A DNA stretch of 22,783 bases from an uncultured Eubacterium sp. (GCA_910585745.1 CAJUFM010000051.1:1-22783), one strand, 5' to 3'. Shown: positions 14,708 to 22,783, counted from the stretch's first letter. Notes: generated by a model not told the origin, from the sequence alone. Numbers and translations are program-made.

Positions 14708-16499
14708 AAAAATGAAGCTTTCGTTAAGAAAGACTTTTGCCAATACATGGTTTATGACCAGATTGATCTTTCAGGCCTCGCCTCTTTATGGTACTATGTT
14801 GATATTTGAAAAGATCCGGCACAGTGGTCTGATCTTTGTGGAGCATACACTGGGTATTGGATTTGTACTGGAGGCGGCGGAGTTTGGGAAACCATTTCGG
14901 GAAGTACTGTATTTTATGCTGTTCCTGTTCGGTCTCCTGGCATTTTCTGGTTTATATTCTGCTGTTTTCAACTCCGTGGTGGCAGAGATCTGTATGCCAA
15001 AGATTGAAAAGAAGCTGAAATTCCTGTTATATGAAAAGGCGGGGAGCCTGGATATTGCCTGTTATGACGATCCGGAATATTATAATGAATTTGTGCTGGC
15101 AGTGTCGGAATCAAAAAATTCCATTGACCGTACAGTGAATCTTATCGGTATGCTGGTTTCCGGACTTGTAATATTTTTTAGTTATGGTACATATTTTCTT
15201 CTGAAAGATTCTGCCTCGGTCCTCTTTGTGCTGGTGTCTTTTGTGGGAAGTTTTCTGATCCACAGCATCGCCAATAAGATCCGGTTCCGGCTGAATCTTA
15301 AGATCAATCCGCTGAATAAAAAGAGGCAGTATGTACACCGTGTTTTTTATCTCAGTGCTTATGCCAAAGAACTCCGTCTCAACCGGAAAGTTTCGGGAAG
15401 GATGCACAGGGATTTTGAAGAGACAAACAAGCAGATCTACCAGTGTCAGAAAGAAGAGAGCAAGAAGCTGTGGCTGTTGAACTTCTTGACGGGGTATGTG
15501 TTCAGTGATTTTATTTTCGACGGTATTTATCTGGGATATCTGGTATTCCAGGCAGCGGTCAGAAAGGCACTTTCTTTTAGCAGTTTGGTAGTACTGTACA
15601 ATTCCGCAGGAAGTTTGAGAAATGGACTTAGGATTTTGTCAGATCTTCCTCCCACGGCGGTGGAAACGGCCCTTTATGTAGAAAAGATCCGGAATTTTCT
15701 AGCCTATGAGACTAAAGTAGTGAGCAAGAAGGATCTGCCTATGCCGGAAGAGATCGGAGAGATCCGGTTTGAAGATGTGTCCTTTGCCTATAATGAGAAA
15801 GATGGGGATATTATCCATCGGGTTTCCTTTTCCATTGCGCCCAGAGAAAAAATTGCCCTTGTGGGATATAATGGTGCTGGAAAGACTACACTGATCAAGC
15901 TTCTGATGCGTCTATATGATCCCACAGAGGGAAGAATTCTTCTGAATGGTGTAGATATACGAAACTATGACCTGGCACAGTACCGCAGCAGGATGGGGAC
16001 CGTATTTCAGGATTATCAGATTTATGCCGCCACGGTTGCTGAGAACGTGGTGATGGATGAGGTGCCTGCCCAGGCAGATGTAGTGCCCGCCCTTCGGCAG
16101 AGTGGATTTTATCCGAGGCTCCAGTCCATGAAGAATGGTGTGGATACTGGACTGACCAGAGAATTTGATGAGGAGGGCACGAACCTTTCCGGCGGAGAGA
16201 GCCAGAAGCTGGCAGTGGCGCGGGTGTTCTATAAGGATTGTGACTGGATCATCCTGGATGAGCCTTCCAGTGCGCTGGATCCAATTGCGGAATACCAGCT
16301 GAATATTTCTATGGCAAAGGCGTCGGAGAACAAAAGTGTCATATTTATTTCCCACCGCCTTTCCACTACGAGACATGCGGACCGGATCCTTATGCTGGAA
16401 AAGGGCAGGATCATCGAGGCGGGAACCCACGATTCCCTCGTTGCCAGGGATGGAAAGTATGCTCAGATGTGGCAGGCGCAGGCGAGTAAATATGTGTGA
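14694..16499 (+). CDS. ABC exporter half-transporter, NisT-like (second of a pair)
   Basis: A 601-residue fused permease-ATPase of the same subfamily as its neighbour. Walker A is GYNGAGKTT (Lys397, the same position as in the partner), the signature LSGGESQK (498-505), Walker B LDEPSSALDP (Asp522, Glu523) and the H-loop His554. Both partners therefore keep all catalytic residues, unlike asymmetric exporters of the BmrCD type. ATG 14694 is chosen for GGAGGTGG at 14681-14688. It overlaps the upstream gene by 14 bases, so the two are translationally coupled and probably form a heterodimer. The membrane domain has diverged more than the ATPase. Substrate unknown. Confidence 0.88.
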   Translation: MRSDKKMKLSLRKTFANTWFMTRLIFQASPLYGTMLIFEKIRHSGLIFVEHTLGIGFVLEAAEFGKPFREVLYFMLFLFGLLAFSGLYSAVFNSVVAEICMPKIEKKLKFLLYEKAGSLDIACYDDPEYYNEFVLAVSESKNSIDRTVNLIGMLVSGLVIFFSYGTYFLLKDSASVLFVLVSFVGSFLIHSIANKIRFRLNLKINPLNKKRQYVHRVFYLSAYAKELRLNRKVSGRMHRDFEETNKQIYQCQKEESKKLWLLNFLTGYVFSDFIFDGIYLGYLVFQAAVRKALSFSSLVVLYNSAGSLRNGLRILSDLPPTAVETALYVEKIRNFLAYETKVVSKKDLPMPEEIGEIRFEDVSFAYNEKDGDIIHRVSFSIAPREKIALVGYNGAGKTTLIKLLMRLYDPTEGRILLNGVDIRNYDLAQYRSRMGTVFQDYQIYAATVAENVVMDEVPAQADVVPALRQSGFYPRLQSMKNGVDTGLTREFDEEGTNLSGGESQKLAVARVFYKDCDWIILDEPSSALDPIAEYQLNISMAKASENKSVIFISHRLSTTRHADRILMLEKGRIIEAGTHDSLVARDGKYAQMWQAQASKYV

Positions 16500-16504
16500 G
16501 TTCT

Positions 16505-16543
16505 GAACTTCGGACTGGCTCGGTGGCGCCAGTCCGGAGGTTC
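16505..16543 (+). other. hairpin after the twin exporter genes
   Basis: GAACTTCGGACTGGC (16505-16519) pairs with GCCAGTCCG and GGTTC (16528-16543) with one bulge. There is no run of T after it (ATTGGCATC), so it is not a standard intrinsic terminator. It may act with a trans factor or stabilise the 3' end of the message. Confidence 0.55.
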
Positions 16544-16623
16544 AATTGGCATCTCCGGGCTAAGACAGGATATTGCAACTATTATGCAAGAAAGTACATT
16601 CCTTTCTGTGCACAGGAGGATTA

Positions 16624-16632
16624 TGATATAAT
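16624..16632 (+). promoter_or_regulatory. extended -10 promoter of the zinc-ribbon ABC operon
   Basis: TGaTATAAT with a perfect -10 at 16627-16632 and TG one base before. The -35 region (TTCTGT, 16604-16609) is poor, as is common for extended -10 promoters. The transcript would begin near 16639, leaving a leader of about 93 nt in which GTTTGTG (16644-16650) pairs with CACAAAC (16667-16673), while GCGCTG (16656-16661) can pair with CAGCGC (16711-16716) close to the ribosome site. Confidence 0.6.
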
Positions 16633-16731
16633 CAGAATATAGAGTTTGTGTCTGCGCGCTGCCTGCCACAAACATCGTAAGAACTTTAGGTCTTTTTATG
16701 CAGCAAAAAGCAGCGCAGAAATGAGGAATTT

Positions 16732-19065
16732 ATGAAAGAAAACCGATTGCCATCCCGGGTGCTTCAAATGCTGAAGCCGGAGGGGATTGGTACAGATGAT
16801 ATTTTGGATGTGTGTCCCATGGATTTATCGGACAACTGCGAATATATCAGTGGGTATCTGTTTTTGACGGCAGACAGGCTGGGGATCGTGACCAGCGGAC
16901 CCATTGGGAACCGCGTGCGTTATTTCCGGGGTACAAGGACAAAGGATATGGATTATAGTGAGGATACGCTGGACTATGCTTACCGGCTCCTGCCTCTGGA
17001 GGAGACTTCCCATATGCGGATCGAGAGACAGGTTGCTACCAATCTGGTGACAGTATTCCGCGGGGAGGTACCGCTTCGTATCGGGGCGCTGACCAATCTC
17101 TATCTGGAGCAGATGAATCTTTTTCTAAAGAGCTACCGCAAGTTGAAAAAATATCCCGATGCGGCAGATGAGGTGGAGGCTTCGGCAGAGGTGCAGGAAG
17201 AACAGGCAGAATATTGTCCGGTGTGCGGTACTATGTACCCGGATCCCAAGCGGAAGATCTGCCCGAAATGTATGAATAAAAGGTCTATTTTTACCCGGAC
17301 CATGGGGTACTTTTTCCGGTATAAATGGAAATTTATCACATTGTTTTTCTGTTATTTTGCGGCGGCGGGACTGAATCTGGTCTGGCCTTATCTCAATGGT
17401 ACTATTTTGTATGATAAGGTGTTGAAGATGGATAACGGCTTTTTAAAGCAGTTTGGCATAGCTGGGGAGTATGGGCTGGCTCTGCTGCTTCTGGTAACAG
17501 TGATGGTGCTGTCGAAGCTGGTGCAGCAGGGGGTAGCACTGGTACAGGGAGCCCTGATGGCACAGGTTGTGGCTTCCACGATCCGGGATATGAAGCAGGA
17601 TGTATTTTCTTCTATGGGGAATCTTTCCATCGGCTTTTTTACCAGTAAGCAGACAGGAAGCCTGATGACCAGAGTGCTCAGTGACGCAGACCGTGTGACA
17701 GATTTTTTCCTGGATGGATTTCCTTACATATTTGTACATGGATTTACGATCATCGCCTCCTTTACGGTAATGTTCCGGCTCAACTGGCAGATGGCACTGG
17801 TGGCATGTGTTCTTTTACCGCTTCTGGTGATCATGAGTGTGAAACTCAAGCCAAAATTGTGGAGTCTGTTTGGGAGACGCCACCGGGCAGAGCGGACGGT
17901 TAACAGCCGTGTCAATGATAACCTGACGGGAGCCAGGGTGGTGAAGGCCTTTGGGCAGCAGGAGCAGGAAAATGCCCGCTTTGAGGGACCAAATGATCAT
18001 CTGAGGGATGCGGAGGTCCGCATCGTTAAATATAATAACCGGTTTACCATACTTTATAATCTGGTACAGGAAGTCTCCAACATCTGGGTATGGATCCTGG
18101 GAGTGATCCTCCTTTTGAATACCGGAAGTGTGGAGCTGGGTGTACTGATCACTTTTGTGGGGTATGTGGGACAGCTGAATGGGCCGATGAACTTTTTCTC
18201 AAGAGTATTCCATATGTGGTCCAACAGCATCAATGCAGCCCAGCGTATGTTTGAAATTATGGATGCCGTACCGGAGATCCAGGAGATCGAAAAACCTGTC
18301 CACATGGCTGACCCGAGAGGGGAGATCAGGCTGGATCATGTGACTTTTGGATACGATATCAATAATCCGGTACTTAAAGATATCTGCCTTCATGTGAAAG
18401 AAGGAGAGATGCTGGGCATTGTGGGACGTTCCGGCGCCGGGAAAACGACACTGGTAAATCTTATCTCCCGGCTGTATGATACCAATGAGGGAAGCATTTC
18501 CCTGGATGGTGTGGACGTCAAAGAGATCGCCTTCCATGATCTCCGGAGAAATGTGGCGATGGTATCCCAGGACACTTATATCTTTATGGGAACGGTAGCG
18601 GATAATATTGCCTACGCCAATCCGAATGCTACAAGGGCGGATATCATTCAGGCGGCAATGCTGGCCAGCGCCCATGAATTTATCTCCAATATGCCGGACG
18701 GCTATGATACGGTGATCGGAGCTTCCGGAAAGGATCTGTCCGGCGGAGAGAAGCAGCGTATTTCTATCGCCCGGGCGATCCTGGCGGATCCTAAGATACT
18801 GATCCTGGATGAGGCGACCGCAAGTGTGGATACAGAGACGGAGAAGGCCATCCAGAAATCCCTGGATTATCTCGTGAAGGGGCGGACCACATTGTCCATC
18901 GCCCATCGTCTGTCAACCCTGCGGGATGCAGACCGTTTGGTAGTCATTGACGACGGAAAGATCGTGGAAGAGGGGACGCATCGTGAACTGGAAGCCCTGG
19001 GAGGCATTTATTTTAAGCTGATGGAGCTTCAGACCAAATCCCTGGCACTGAAAGGAGAGATGTAA
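16732..19065 (+). CDS. ABC exporter with N-terminal accessory domain and zinc ribbon (first)
   Basis: A 777-residue fused exporter with an unusual front end. Residues 1-150 form a soluble beta-rich domain containing GYLFLTADRLGIVTSG, suggestive of a PH-like fold. A zinc ribbon follows: Cys162, Cys165, Cys177, Cys180 (CPVC...CPKC). Then come six helices (about 195-470) and the ATPase with Walker A GRSGAGKTT (Lys571), signature LSGGEKQR (669-676), Walker B LDEATASVD (Asp693, Glu694) and H-loop His725. The gene is followed after one base by DUF1854. The ribosome site GAGGAA is 4 bases before ATG 16732. Similar exporters are known beside DUF1854 genes in other bacteria; the substrate is not established. 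Confidence 0.85.
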   Translation: MKENRLPSRVLQMLKPEGIGTDDILDVCPMDLSDNCEYISGYLFLTADRLGIVTSGPIGNRVRYFRGTRTKDMDYSEDTLDYAYRLLPLEETSHMRIERQVATNLVTVFRGEVPLRIGALTNLYLEQMNLFLKSYRKLKKYPDAADEVEASAEVQEEQAEYCPVCGTMYPDPKRKICPKCMNKRSIFTRTMGYFFRYKWKFITLFFCYFAAAGLNLVWPYLNGTILYDKVLKMDNGFLKQFGIAGEYGLALLLLVTVMVLSKLVQQGVALVQGALMAQVVASTIRDMKQDVFSSMGNLSIGFFTSKQTGSLMTRVLSDADRVTDFFLDGFPYIFVHGFTIIASFTVMFRLNWQMALVACVLLPLLVIMSVKLKPKLWSLFGRRHRAERTVNSRVNDNLTGARVVKAFGQQEQENARFEGPNDHLRDAEVRIVKYNNRFTILYNLVQEVSNIWVWILGVILLLNTGSVELGVLITFVGYVGQLNGPMNFFSRVFHMWSNSINAAQRMFEIMDAVPEIQEIEKPVHMADPRGEIRLDHVTFGYDINNPVLKDICLHVKEGEMLGIVGRSGAGKTTLVNLISRLYDTNEGSISLDGVDVKEIAFHDLRRNVAMVSQDTYIFMGTVADNIAYANPNATRADIIQAAMLASAHEFISNMPDGYDTVIGASGKDLSGGEKQRISIARAILADPKILILDEATASVDTETEKAIQKSLDYLVKGRTTLSIAHRLSTLRDADRLVVIDDGKIVEEGTHRELEALGGIYFKLMELQTKSLALKGEM

Positions 19066-19066
19066 A

Positions 19067-19609
19067 ATGGCAGAAGAATTTAAGATAGAGCAGATGGAGA
19101 AAGAAGTAGAAGAAATGACAGCACTCCGTTATCTGACAAAGGAAAATGCAGTATTTCAGAGAACAGAGGGTGGATTTGTCAGCCTGGAATATGACGGGAA
19201 AAAATGGGACCGGGTGCAGGTGATCCGCCTGTTTCCCTTTACCGAGCCGGATCAGTTTATTTCCATCCGGACAGTGGAGGAACGTTCCAAGGAGATCGGA
19301 GTGATCGCGGATATGAAACAGGTGTCAAAAGATACCAGGAAGATGCTGGAGCAGCAGCTGAACCTTCATTATTTTACGCCGGTGATCCAGAAGATCGTGG
19401 ACATCAAAGACGAGTACGGCTACGCATATTTTCATGTAATGACGGACCGTGGAGAGTGCCGGTTTACGATCAATATGGGGGGGAATGCCGTGGTGCGCCT
19501 GATGGACAGCAGGCTGCTGATCACGGATCTGGATGAAAACCGATTTGAGATACCGGATGTATTCCAGCTGTCCCAGAAAGAACAGCGGAAGCTGGATCTG
19601 TTCCTGTAA
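19067..19609 (+). CDS. DUF1854 family protein
   Basis: A soluble 180-residue protein of a conserved family of unknown biochemical role. Visible family features are FQRTEGGFVSLEYDGKKW near residues 27-44, RLFPFTEPDQFISIRTVEE (about 54-72), EIGVIADMKQ, the LHYFTPVIQKI motif around residues 99-109, and DRGECRFTINMGGN followed by LITDLDENRFEIPDV. It has no signal sequence or membrane helix, so it should be cytosolic. It begins one base after the stop of the upstream exporter, with AGGAGA just before that stop, so coupling is tight. Sitting between two exporters with matching front domains, it is probably a subunit or regulator of them. Confidence 0.85.
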   Translation: MAEEFKIEQMEKEVEEMTALRYLTKENAVFQRTEGGFVSLEYDGKKWDRVQVIRLFPFTEPDQFISIRTVEERSKEIGVIADMKQVSKDTRKMLEQQLNLHYFTPVIQKIVDIKDEYGYAYFHVMTDRGECRFTINMGGNAVVRLMDSRLLITDLDENRFEIPDVFQLSQKEQRKLDLFL

Positions 19610-19620
19610 ATGCTATGTTT

Positions 19621-19792
19621 CTGAATGGAGGTAGTGTGAAAAATAAGCTCGATAGCTAATTTTTCACACAACTATTTGTGAGAAGAACCTTTGGTTCTTT
19701 GGAGCGCTCACAAATAGTATTGATGACAGACGAGAAATTGCCTTCGCGAATTTCTCCTCGTCTCGTCGCATACGCTCCTGAATGGAGGTAGT
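19621..19792 (+). repeat. 157-bp hairpin-rich element bounded by a 15-bp direct repeat
   Basis: CTGAATGGAGGTAGT occurs at 19621-19635 and again at 19778-19792. Between the copies are three stems: GTGTGAAAAAT (19634-19644) with ATTTTTCACAC (19659-19669); ACTATTTGTGAG (19671-19682) with CTCACAAATAGT (19707-19718), holding an inner AAGAACC/GGTTCTT hairpin; and AGACGAG (19728-19734) with CTCGTCT (19757-19763). No coding capacity is seen. The second copy of the repeat carries the GGAGGT ribosome site of the next gene. It looks like a miniature palindromic insertion or an intergenic repeat family that duplicated its target. Confidence 0.7.
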
Positions 19793-19793
19793 A

Positions 19794-21971
19794 ATGATAT
19801 TACAATTTAATCTGCCAGAATCGGCAGCTTCCTGTATCCAGCTGGAGCAGGGAGAACGAATATATTATACCGTTCCCTTTGATGTGGCAGAGGACAGCAG
19901 ATGGTTGCCAGACTCTTATCTGGCAGTCAGCACGAAACATCTCTGGGTGATCCAGAAGGGGGAACTGAGAGAAAAGATCCGTCTCACGGAGTGCCGGAAT
20001 GCCCGGGCGGAGGCGAAGATCGGCTGCGGACTTCTGGTGCTGGAACACAACGGAGTAGAGCGGTACATCGTACAGTATTCGGCAAAACATCTGTCCCGGT
20101 ATGCCTATGTGGCGCGTGGGATCAATATATTGATCTCGGGCAGGGAGGAAGAGGTTATCAGCAATGAATATGAAAAGATCTGCCCTGACTGTGGGCGGGC
20201 TATACCGGGCACCAGATATTGTCCCCATTGTTCTAAAGAGGGCGGTTTCTGGAGGAGCTTTCTGAAAATGTCAGCTCCCTACAAGAAGAATTTTGTGGGT
20301 ATTATCATTTTGATGATTCTGGCTGCAGTGGTGACACTGCTAAATCCTGAAGTACAAAAACATCTGGTGGATGACGTGCTTACAAATGGCAGCGGAAGTA
20401 TGGGCGTGGCATTTACCTGTCTGGGTATCATGTTTTTCCTGAGTGTGGGTATCGTGGTGATCAATATACTGAAAAGTTATTACTGTACGGTTTTGGGGGC
20501 AAAGATCGCCAAGGACCTGCGGGAAAAGCTTTTCGCCAAGATCCAGATCCTTTCCCTGAGTTTTATCAATGACAGACGGCCGGGAGAGTTGATGAACCGG
20601 ATCGTTTTCGATACGGGAAAGATCCGGGACTTTATGGAGCGGACTTTCTGCAATATGTTTACGGTATGTTTTATCTTTGTCTGCGATATTATCTTTATGC
20701 TGACACTCAGTGTAAAACTGTCGCTTTTTAGCTTTGTTTTTATTCCTTTTGCGGTAGTGATCACCTATCTTTTTCGTAAAAATATCCATCGCCGGTTTCA
20801 TCTGCAGTGGAAAAAAAGTGATGATGTCAACAGCAACCTTCAGGACGTCATATCGGGAATGCGGGTGGTAAAGTCCTATGGAAAAGAAGAGGCAGAGAAG
20901 AGCAAGTTTAATTATCTCGCCGAAGAATTCTGCCATGTGCAGAAGAGAAATGAAGTATTCTGGGCGGTATTTTTTCCAGGAGTAAATTTTCTGATGGGTG
21001 CCGGCGTGTTTCTGGTGATTTATTTTGGTGGTATAGATGTGCTGCAGGGTGAGATGACCACCGGGGAGCTGTTGCAGTTTATAACCTACACCCAGCTGCT
21101 GTATCAGTACCTGAACTGGATGACTAGTATGCCAAGAGATCTAATGAATCTTATAAGCAGTATTGAGCGTATCAATGACGTGATGGCGCAGGAACCTTTT
21201 ATTGAGGATGTGGAAGATCCAGTGGAACTGGATGTAGAAGGTGAGATCGAATTTCGCCATGCCACCTTTGGTTATAAATCCTATCAGCCGGTGCTGGAGG
21301 ATCTGAACTTAAAGATCCATAAGGGAGAGATGATCGGCATCGTCGGTGCTTCGGGAACCGGAAAATCTACGCTGATCAACTTGATCATGCGTCTCTATGA
21401 GGTGGACGACGGAAATCTTCTGGTGGATGGTCACGACATTAAAGAGATCAAGTCGGACCGTTTTCATTCCCAGATCGGTGTGGTGCTGCAGGAGACCTTT
21501 CTGTTCTCTGGAACGATCTTGAATAACATCCGTTTTTCCAGACCGGATGCCAGTTATGAAGAGGTAGTCCGGGCGGCGAAACTGGCAAATGCCCATGACT
21601 TTATCTGCAAGACGCCGGACGGTTATAATACTTATGTGGGAGAAAAAGGTTACAGTCTCTCCGGCGGGGAGCGGCAGCGTATTGCCATAGCCCGTGCCAT
21701 CCTGAATGAACCAAGGCTTCTCATCCTGGATGAGGCCACAGCGAGTCTTGATACGGAGAGTGAATTTATGATCCAGAAGGCTCTGGAGCGTCTTACGGAG
21801 GGGCGGACGACCTTTGCTATCGCCCACCGGCTGTCAACGCTGCAGAATGCGGACCGTCTCATCGTGATCGACGGCCACCAGGTGGCAGAGGTAGGATCCC
21901 ATGAAGAGCTGATCAGGAAAGGTGGAATCTACTACCGTCTGGTAAAAGCACAGCTGGAGATGCAGGGATAA
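19794..21971 (+). CDS. ABC exporter with N-terminal accessory domain and zinc ribbon (second)
   Basis: A 725-residue exporter built like the one two genes upstream. Residues 1-125 are a soluble beta-rich domain (SYLAVSTKHLWVIQKG is the matching strand pair). A zinc ribbon follows: Cys130, Cys133, Cys143, Cys146 (CPDC...CPHC). Then come six helices (about 160-440) and the ATPase with Walker A GASGTGKST (Lys524), signature LSGGERQR (622-629), Walker B LDEATASLD (Asp646, Glu647) and H-loop His678. ATG 19794 is chosen because GGAGGT (19784-19789) precedes it. The ATG at 19782 overlaps that site. It probably forms a heterodimer with the 16732-19065 product. Confidence 0.87.
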   Translation: MILQFNLPESAASCIQLEQGERIYYTVPFDVAEDSRWLPDSYLAVSTKHLWVIQKGELREKIRLTECRNARAEAKIGCGLLVLEHNGVERYIVQYSAKHLSRYAYVARGINILISGREEEVISNEYEKICPDCGRAIPGTRYCPHCSKEGGFWRSFLKMSAPYKKNFVGIIILMILAAVVTLLNPEVQKHLVDDVLTNGSGSMGVAFTCLGIMFFLSVGIVVINILKSYYCTVLGAKIAKDLREKLFAKIQILSLSFINDRRPGELMNRIVFDTGKIRDFMERTFCNMFTVCFIFVCDIIFMLTLSVKLSLFSFVFIPFAVVITYLFRKNIHRRFHLQWKKSDDVNSNLQDVISGMRVVKSYGKEEAEKSKFNYLAEEFCHVQKRNEVFWAVFFPGVNFLMGAGVFLVIYFGGIDVLQGEMTTGELLQFITYTQLLYQYLNWMTSMPRDLMNLISSIERINDVMAQEPFIEDVEDPVELDVEGEIEFRHATFGYKSYQPVLEDLNLKIHKGEMIGIVGASGTGKSTLINLIMRLYEVDDGNLLVDGHDIKEIKSDRFHSQIGVVLQETFLFSGTILNNIRFSRPDASYEEVVRAAKLANAHDFICKTPDGYNTYVGEKGYSLSGGERQRIAIARAILNEPRLLILDEATASLDTESEFMIQKALERLTEGRTTFAIAHRLSTLQNADRLIVIDGHQVAEVGSHEELIRKGGIYYRLVKAQLEMQG

Positions 21972-22080
21972 GAGCCGTTGTGCCGTAATGAATCGTTATG
22001 CTGCCAGTCAGCTCACATAGATTTTATACCAAACGCAAAAGGGGCTGTCGGTTAATACCGATTTTTAAACTCTAAAACTT

Positions 22081-22153
22081 AAAATACGAATCTCCCATAG
22101 AAATCAGTGTTTTTCACACATGATCTTCTGCGGGAGATTCGTATTTTTTCTTT
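22081..22153 (+). terminator. long hairpin with T-run after the ABC operon
   Basis: AAAATACGAATCTCCC (22081-22096) pairs perfectly over 16 bp with GGGAGATTCGTATTTT (22132-22147), followed by further T. The 35-nt loop is unusually large. It could end the exporter transcript on the plus strand, and, being inside the insertion sequence, it may also shield the transposase from outside transcription. Confidence 0.6.
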
Positions 22154-22212
22154 TCTATATGTATTTTGGGGCGCAAAAGACCCTCAACTGCATTTTCCAA
22201 AACACTCTTTTT

Positions 22213-22783
22213 CTAAGCAGCCTTTTCTTCGGTTTTTCCTTCAAATTTTTTGATTTCATCATGAAGAAAACGATGATATTTATTTATATTTCTTCCAATC
22301 GCATACAGCATGAATTCCTTATATACTTTTTCGGATGTCCGGTAGTTGAACCGGCGGAAGCTGTCGTTTTCTTTGATATCTCCAAAATGTCCTTCTGTTT
22401 GTATGGAACGGATTTGCCGATTTAGAATCCCTTTCTCACTTTGGATGTTTGCATGAGATTCTTCTTTCAGGGTTTCCCATTGTTCGTTGATCTTCATGAC
22501 TTTATTTTTCCCGGCGCCTTTTTCAGCATTATATTTATATAGACACTTGGCTTTGTGTTCACAGCCACTGCAGTCTGCACATCCATACACCTCAAAAGTC
22601 TGTGTGTAACCTGCCTGTTCTCTGGTCTCTGTACGGATATGATGTAATTCTCTTCCGTCATGACAAATATAATACAATTCACCCTCAAACACCTGCGTTT
22701 TCATGTTATAATATTTTCCGATATCTTTTGTATAAGCACGTGTTTTCCGTTTTTCATGATCCTGCAGCTTGATGTAACTGGAG
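22213..22783 (-). CDS. IS1182-family transposase, C-terminal part
   Basis: The visible 190 residues run from the window edge (SYIKLQDHEKRKTRAYTKD) to the stop at 22213-22215 on the minus strand. Family landmarks are the Cys cluster CADCSGCEHKAKC, the INEQWETLKEESHANIQSEK segment, and the end of the DDE catalytic domain with its Glu in IRSIQTEGHFGDIKEN, then FRRFNYRTSEKVYKEFMLYA and RNINKYHRFL. The frame is intact as far as it can be seen; the ATG at 22704 is internal. The N-terminal half lies outside the window, so activity cannot be judged. Confidence 0.88.
   Translation of the reverse strand, partial: SSYIKLQDHEKRKTRAYTKDIGKYYNMKTQVFEGELYYICHDGRELHHIRTETREQAGYTQTFEVYGCADCSGCEHKAKCLYKYNAEKGAGKNKVMKINEQWETLKEESHANIQSEKGILNRQIRSIQTEGHFGDIKENDSFRRFNYRTSEKVYKEFMLYAIGRNINKYHRFLHDEIKKFEGKTEEKAA

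Larger units (their letters stand above)
22041..22783 (-). mobile_element. end of an IS1182-family insertion sequence
   Basis: The transposase frame runs off the right edge, and its 3' end is followed toward 22041 by non-coding DNA ending in GGGGCTGTCGG, which resembles the terminal repeats of IS1182-type elements. The other end and any target duplication are outside the window, so the boundary at 22041 is a guess. It would lie 70 bases after the last ABC gene. Confidence 0.55.

Noticed and set aside
16505..16543. Hairpin after the twin exporters as an intrinsic terminator
   Set aside because: The stem is good, but the following bases (AATTGGCATC) contain no U-tract.
19782..19796. ATG 19782 as the start of the second zinc-ribbon exporter
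   Set aside because: It overlaps the GGAGGT ribosome site that correctly positions ATG 19794; the four extra residues would be an artefact.
16732..21971. Assigning the DUF1854 system to cyanophycin metabolism
   Set aside because: No cyanophycin synthetase or cyanophycinase is present; the link is known only by name from other bacteria.
1..22783. CRISPR array, rRNA or tRNA gene
   Set aside because: No regularly spaced direct repeats with unique spacers, and no tRNA or rRNA-like sequence, was seen on reading both strands.

Overview
The window is low-to-moderate GC DNA from an anaerobic Firmicute, most likely a member of the Lachnospiraceae. The inference rests on the type II fatty-acid gene order acpP-fabD-fabG-fabF, a clostridial pyruvate formate-lyase pair, a one-chain glycyl-tRNA synthetase with a zinc ribbon, strong AGGAGG ribosome sites, and an IS1182-type transposase typical of gut Clostridia. 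No species can be named from sequence alone.

Layout. (1) Positions 1-1960 are an AT-rich graveyard of accessory DNA: a possible truncated membrane-protein tail, two small convergent ORFs whose 3' ends share a 22-bp inverted repeat, an internally deleted IS3-family transposase, and the stub of a DUF4160 gene. (2) Positions 1969-6148 hold the fatty-acid genes under a near-consensus promoter with a palindrome at its start site: acpP, a 254-bp structured gap, fabD, fabG, fabF, a terminator, then fabZ. The fabH, fabK and acc genes usually found in such clusters are absent. (3) Positions 6164-9158 hold pflB and pflA, tightly behind fabZ. (4) Positions 9216-12502 hold a small membrane protein, glyS with its own promoter, and a five-helix membrane protein of unknown function. 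(5) Positions 12519-16499 hold a strong promoter, a 32-codon ORF, an intrinsic terminator and two overlapping ABC exporter genes. (6) Positions 16624-21971 hold two ABC exporters with an extra N-terminal domain and zinc ribbon, flanking a DUF1854 gene. A 157-bp hairpin-rich repeat separates DUF1854 from the last exporter. (7) The right edge is the end of an IS1182-family element on the minus strand.

Main discovery candidate. The leader of the twin exporters has the full logic of ribosome-controlled transcription attenuation. Arm A (the Shine-Dalgarno and start codon of the 32-codon ORF) pairs with arm B (the 3' part of that ORF) over about 15 bp with one bulge. Arm B can instead pair with arm C (the 5' side of the terminator and the bases before it). 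Arm C otherwise pairs with arm D to form the terminator. A ribosome held early on the leader ORF would free B, form B:C and switch the exporters on. The architecture is like bmrB-bmrCD of Bacillus subtilis, but the exporters belong to a NisT-like branch.

Second candidate. The DUF1854 protein with two zinc-ribbon ABC exporters looks like a coherent, poorly described three-gene transport system. What either exporter set moves cannot be read from the sequence.
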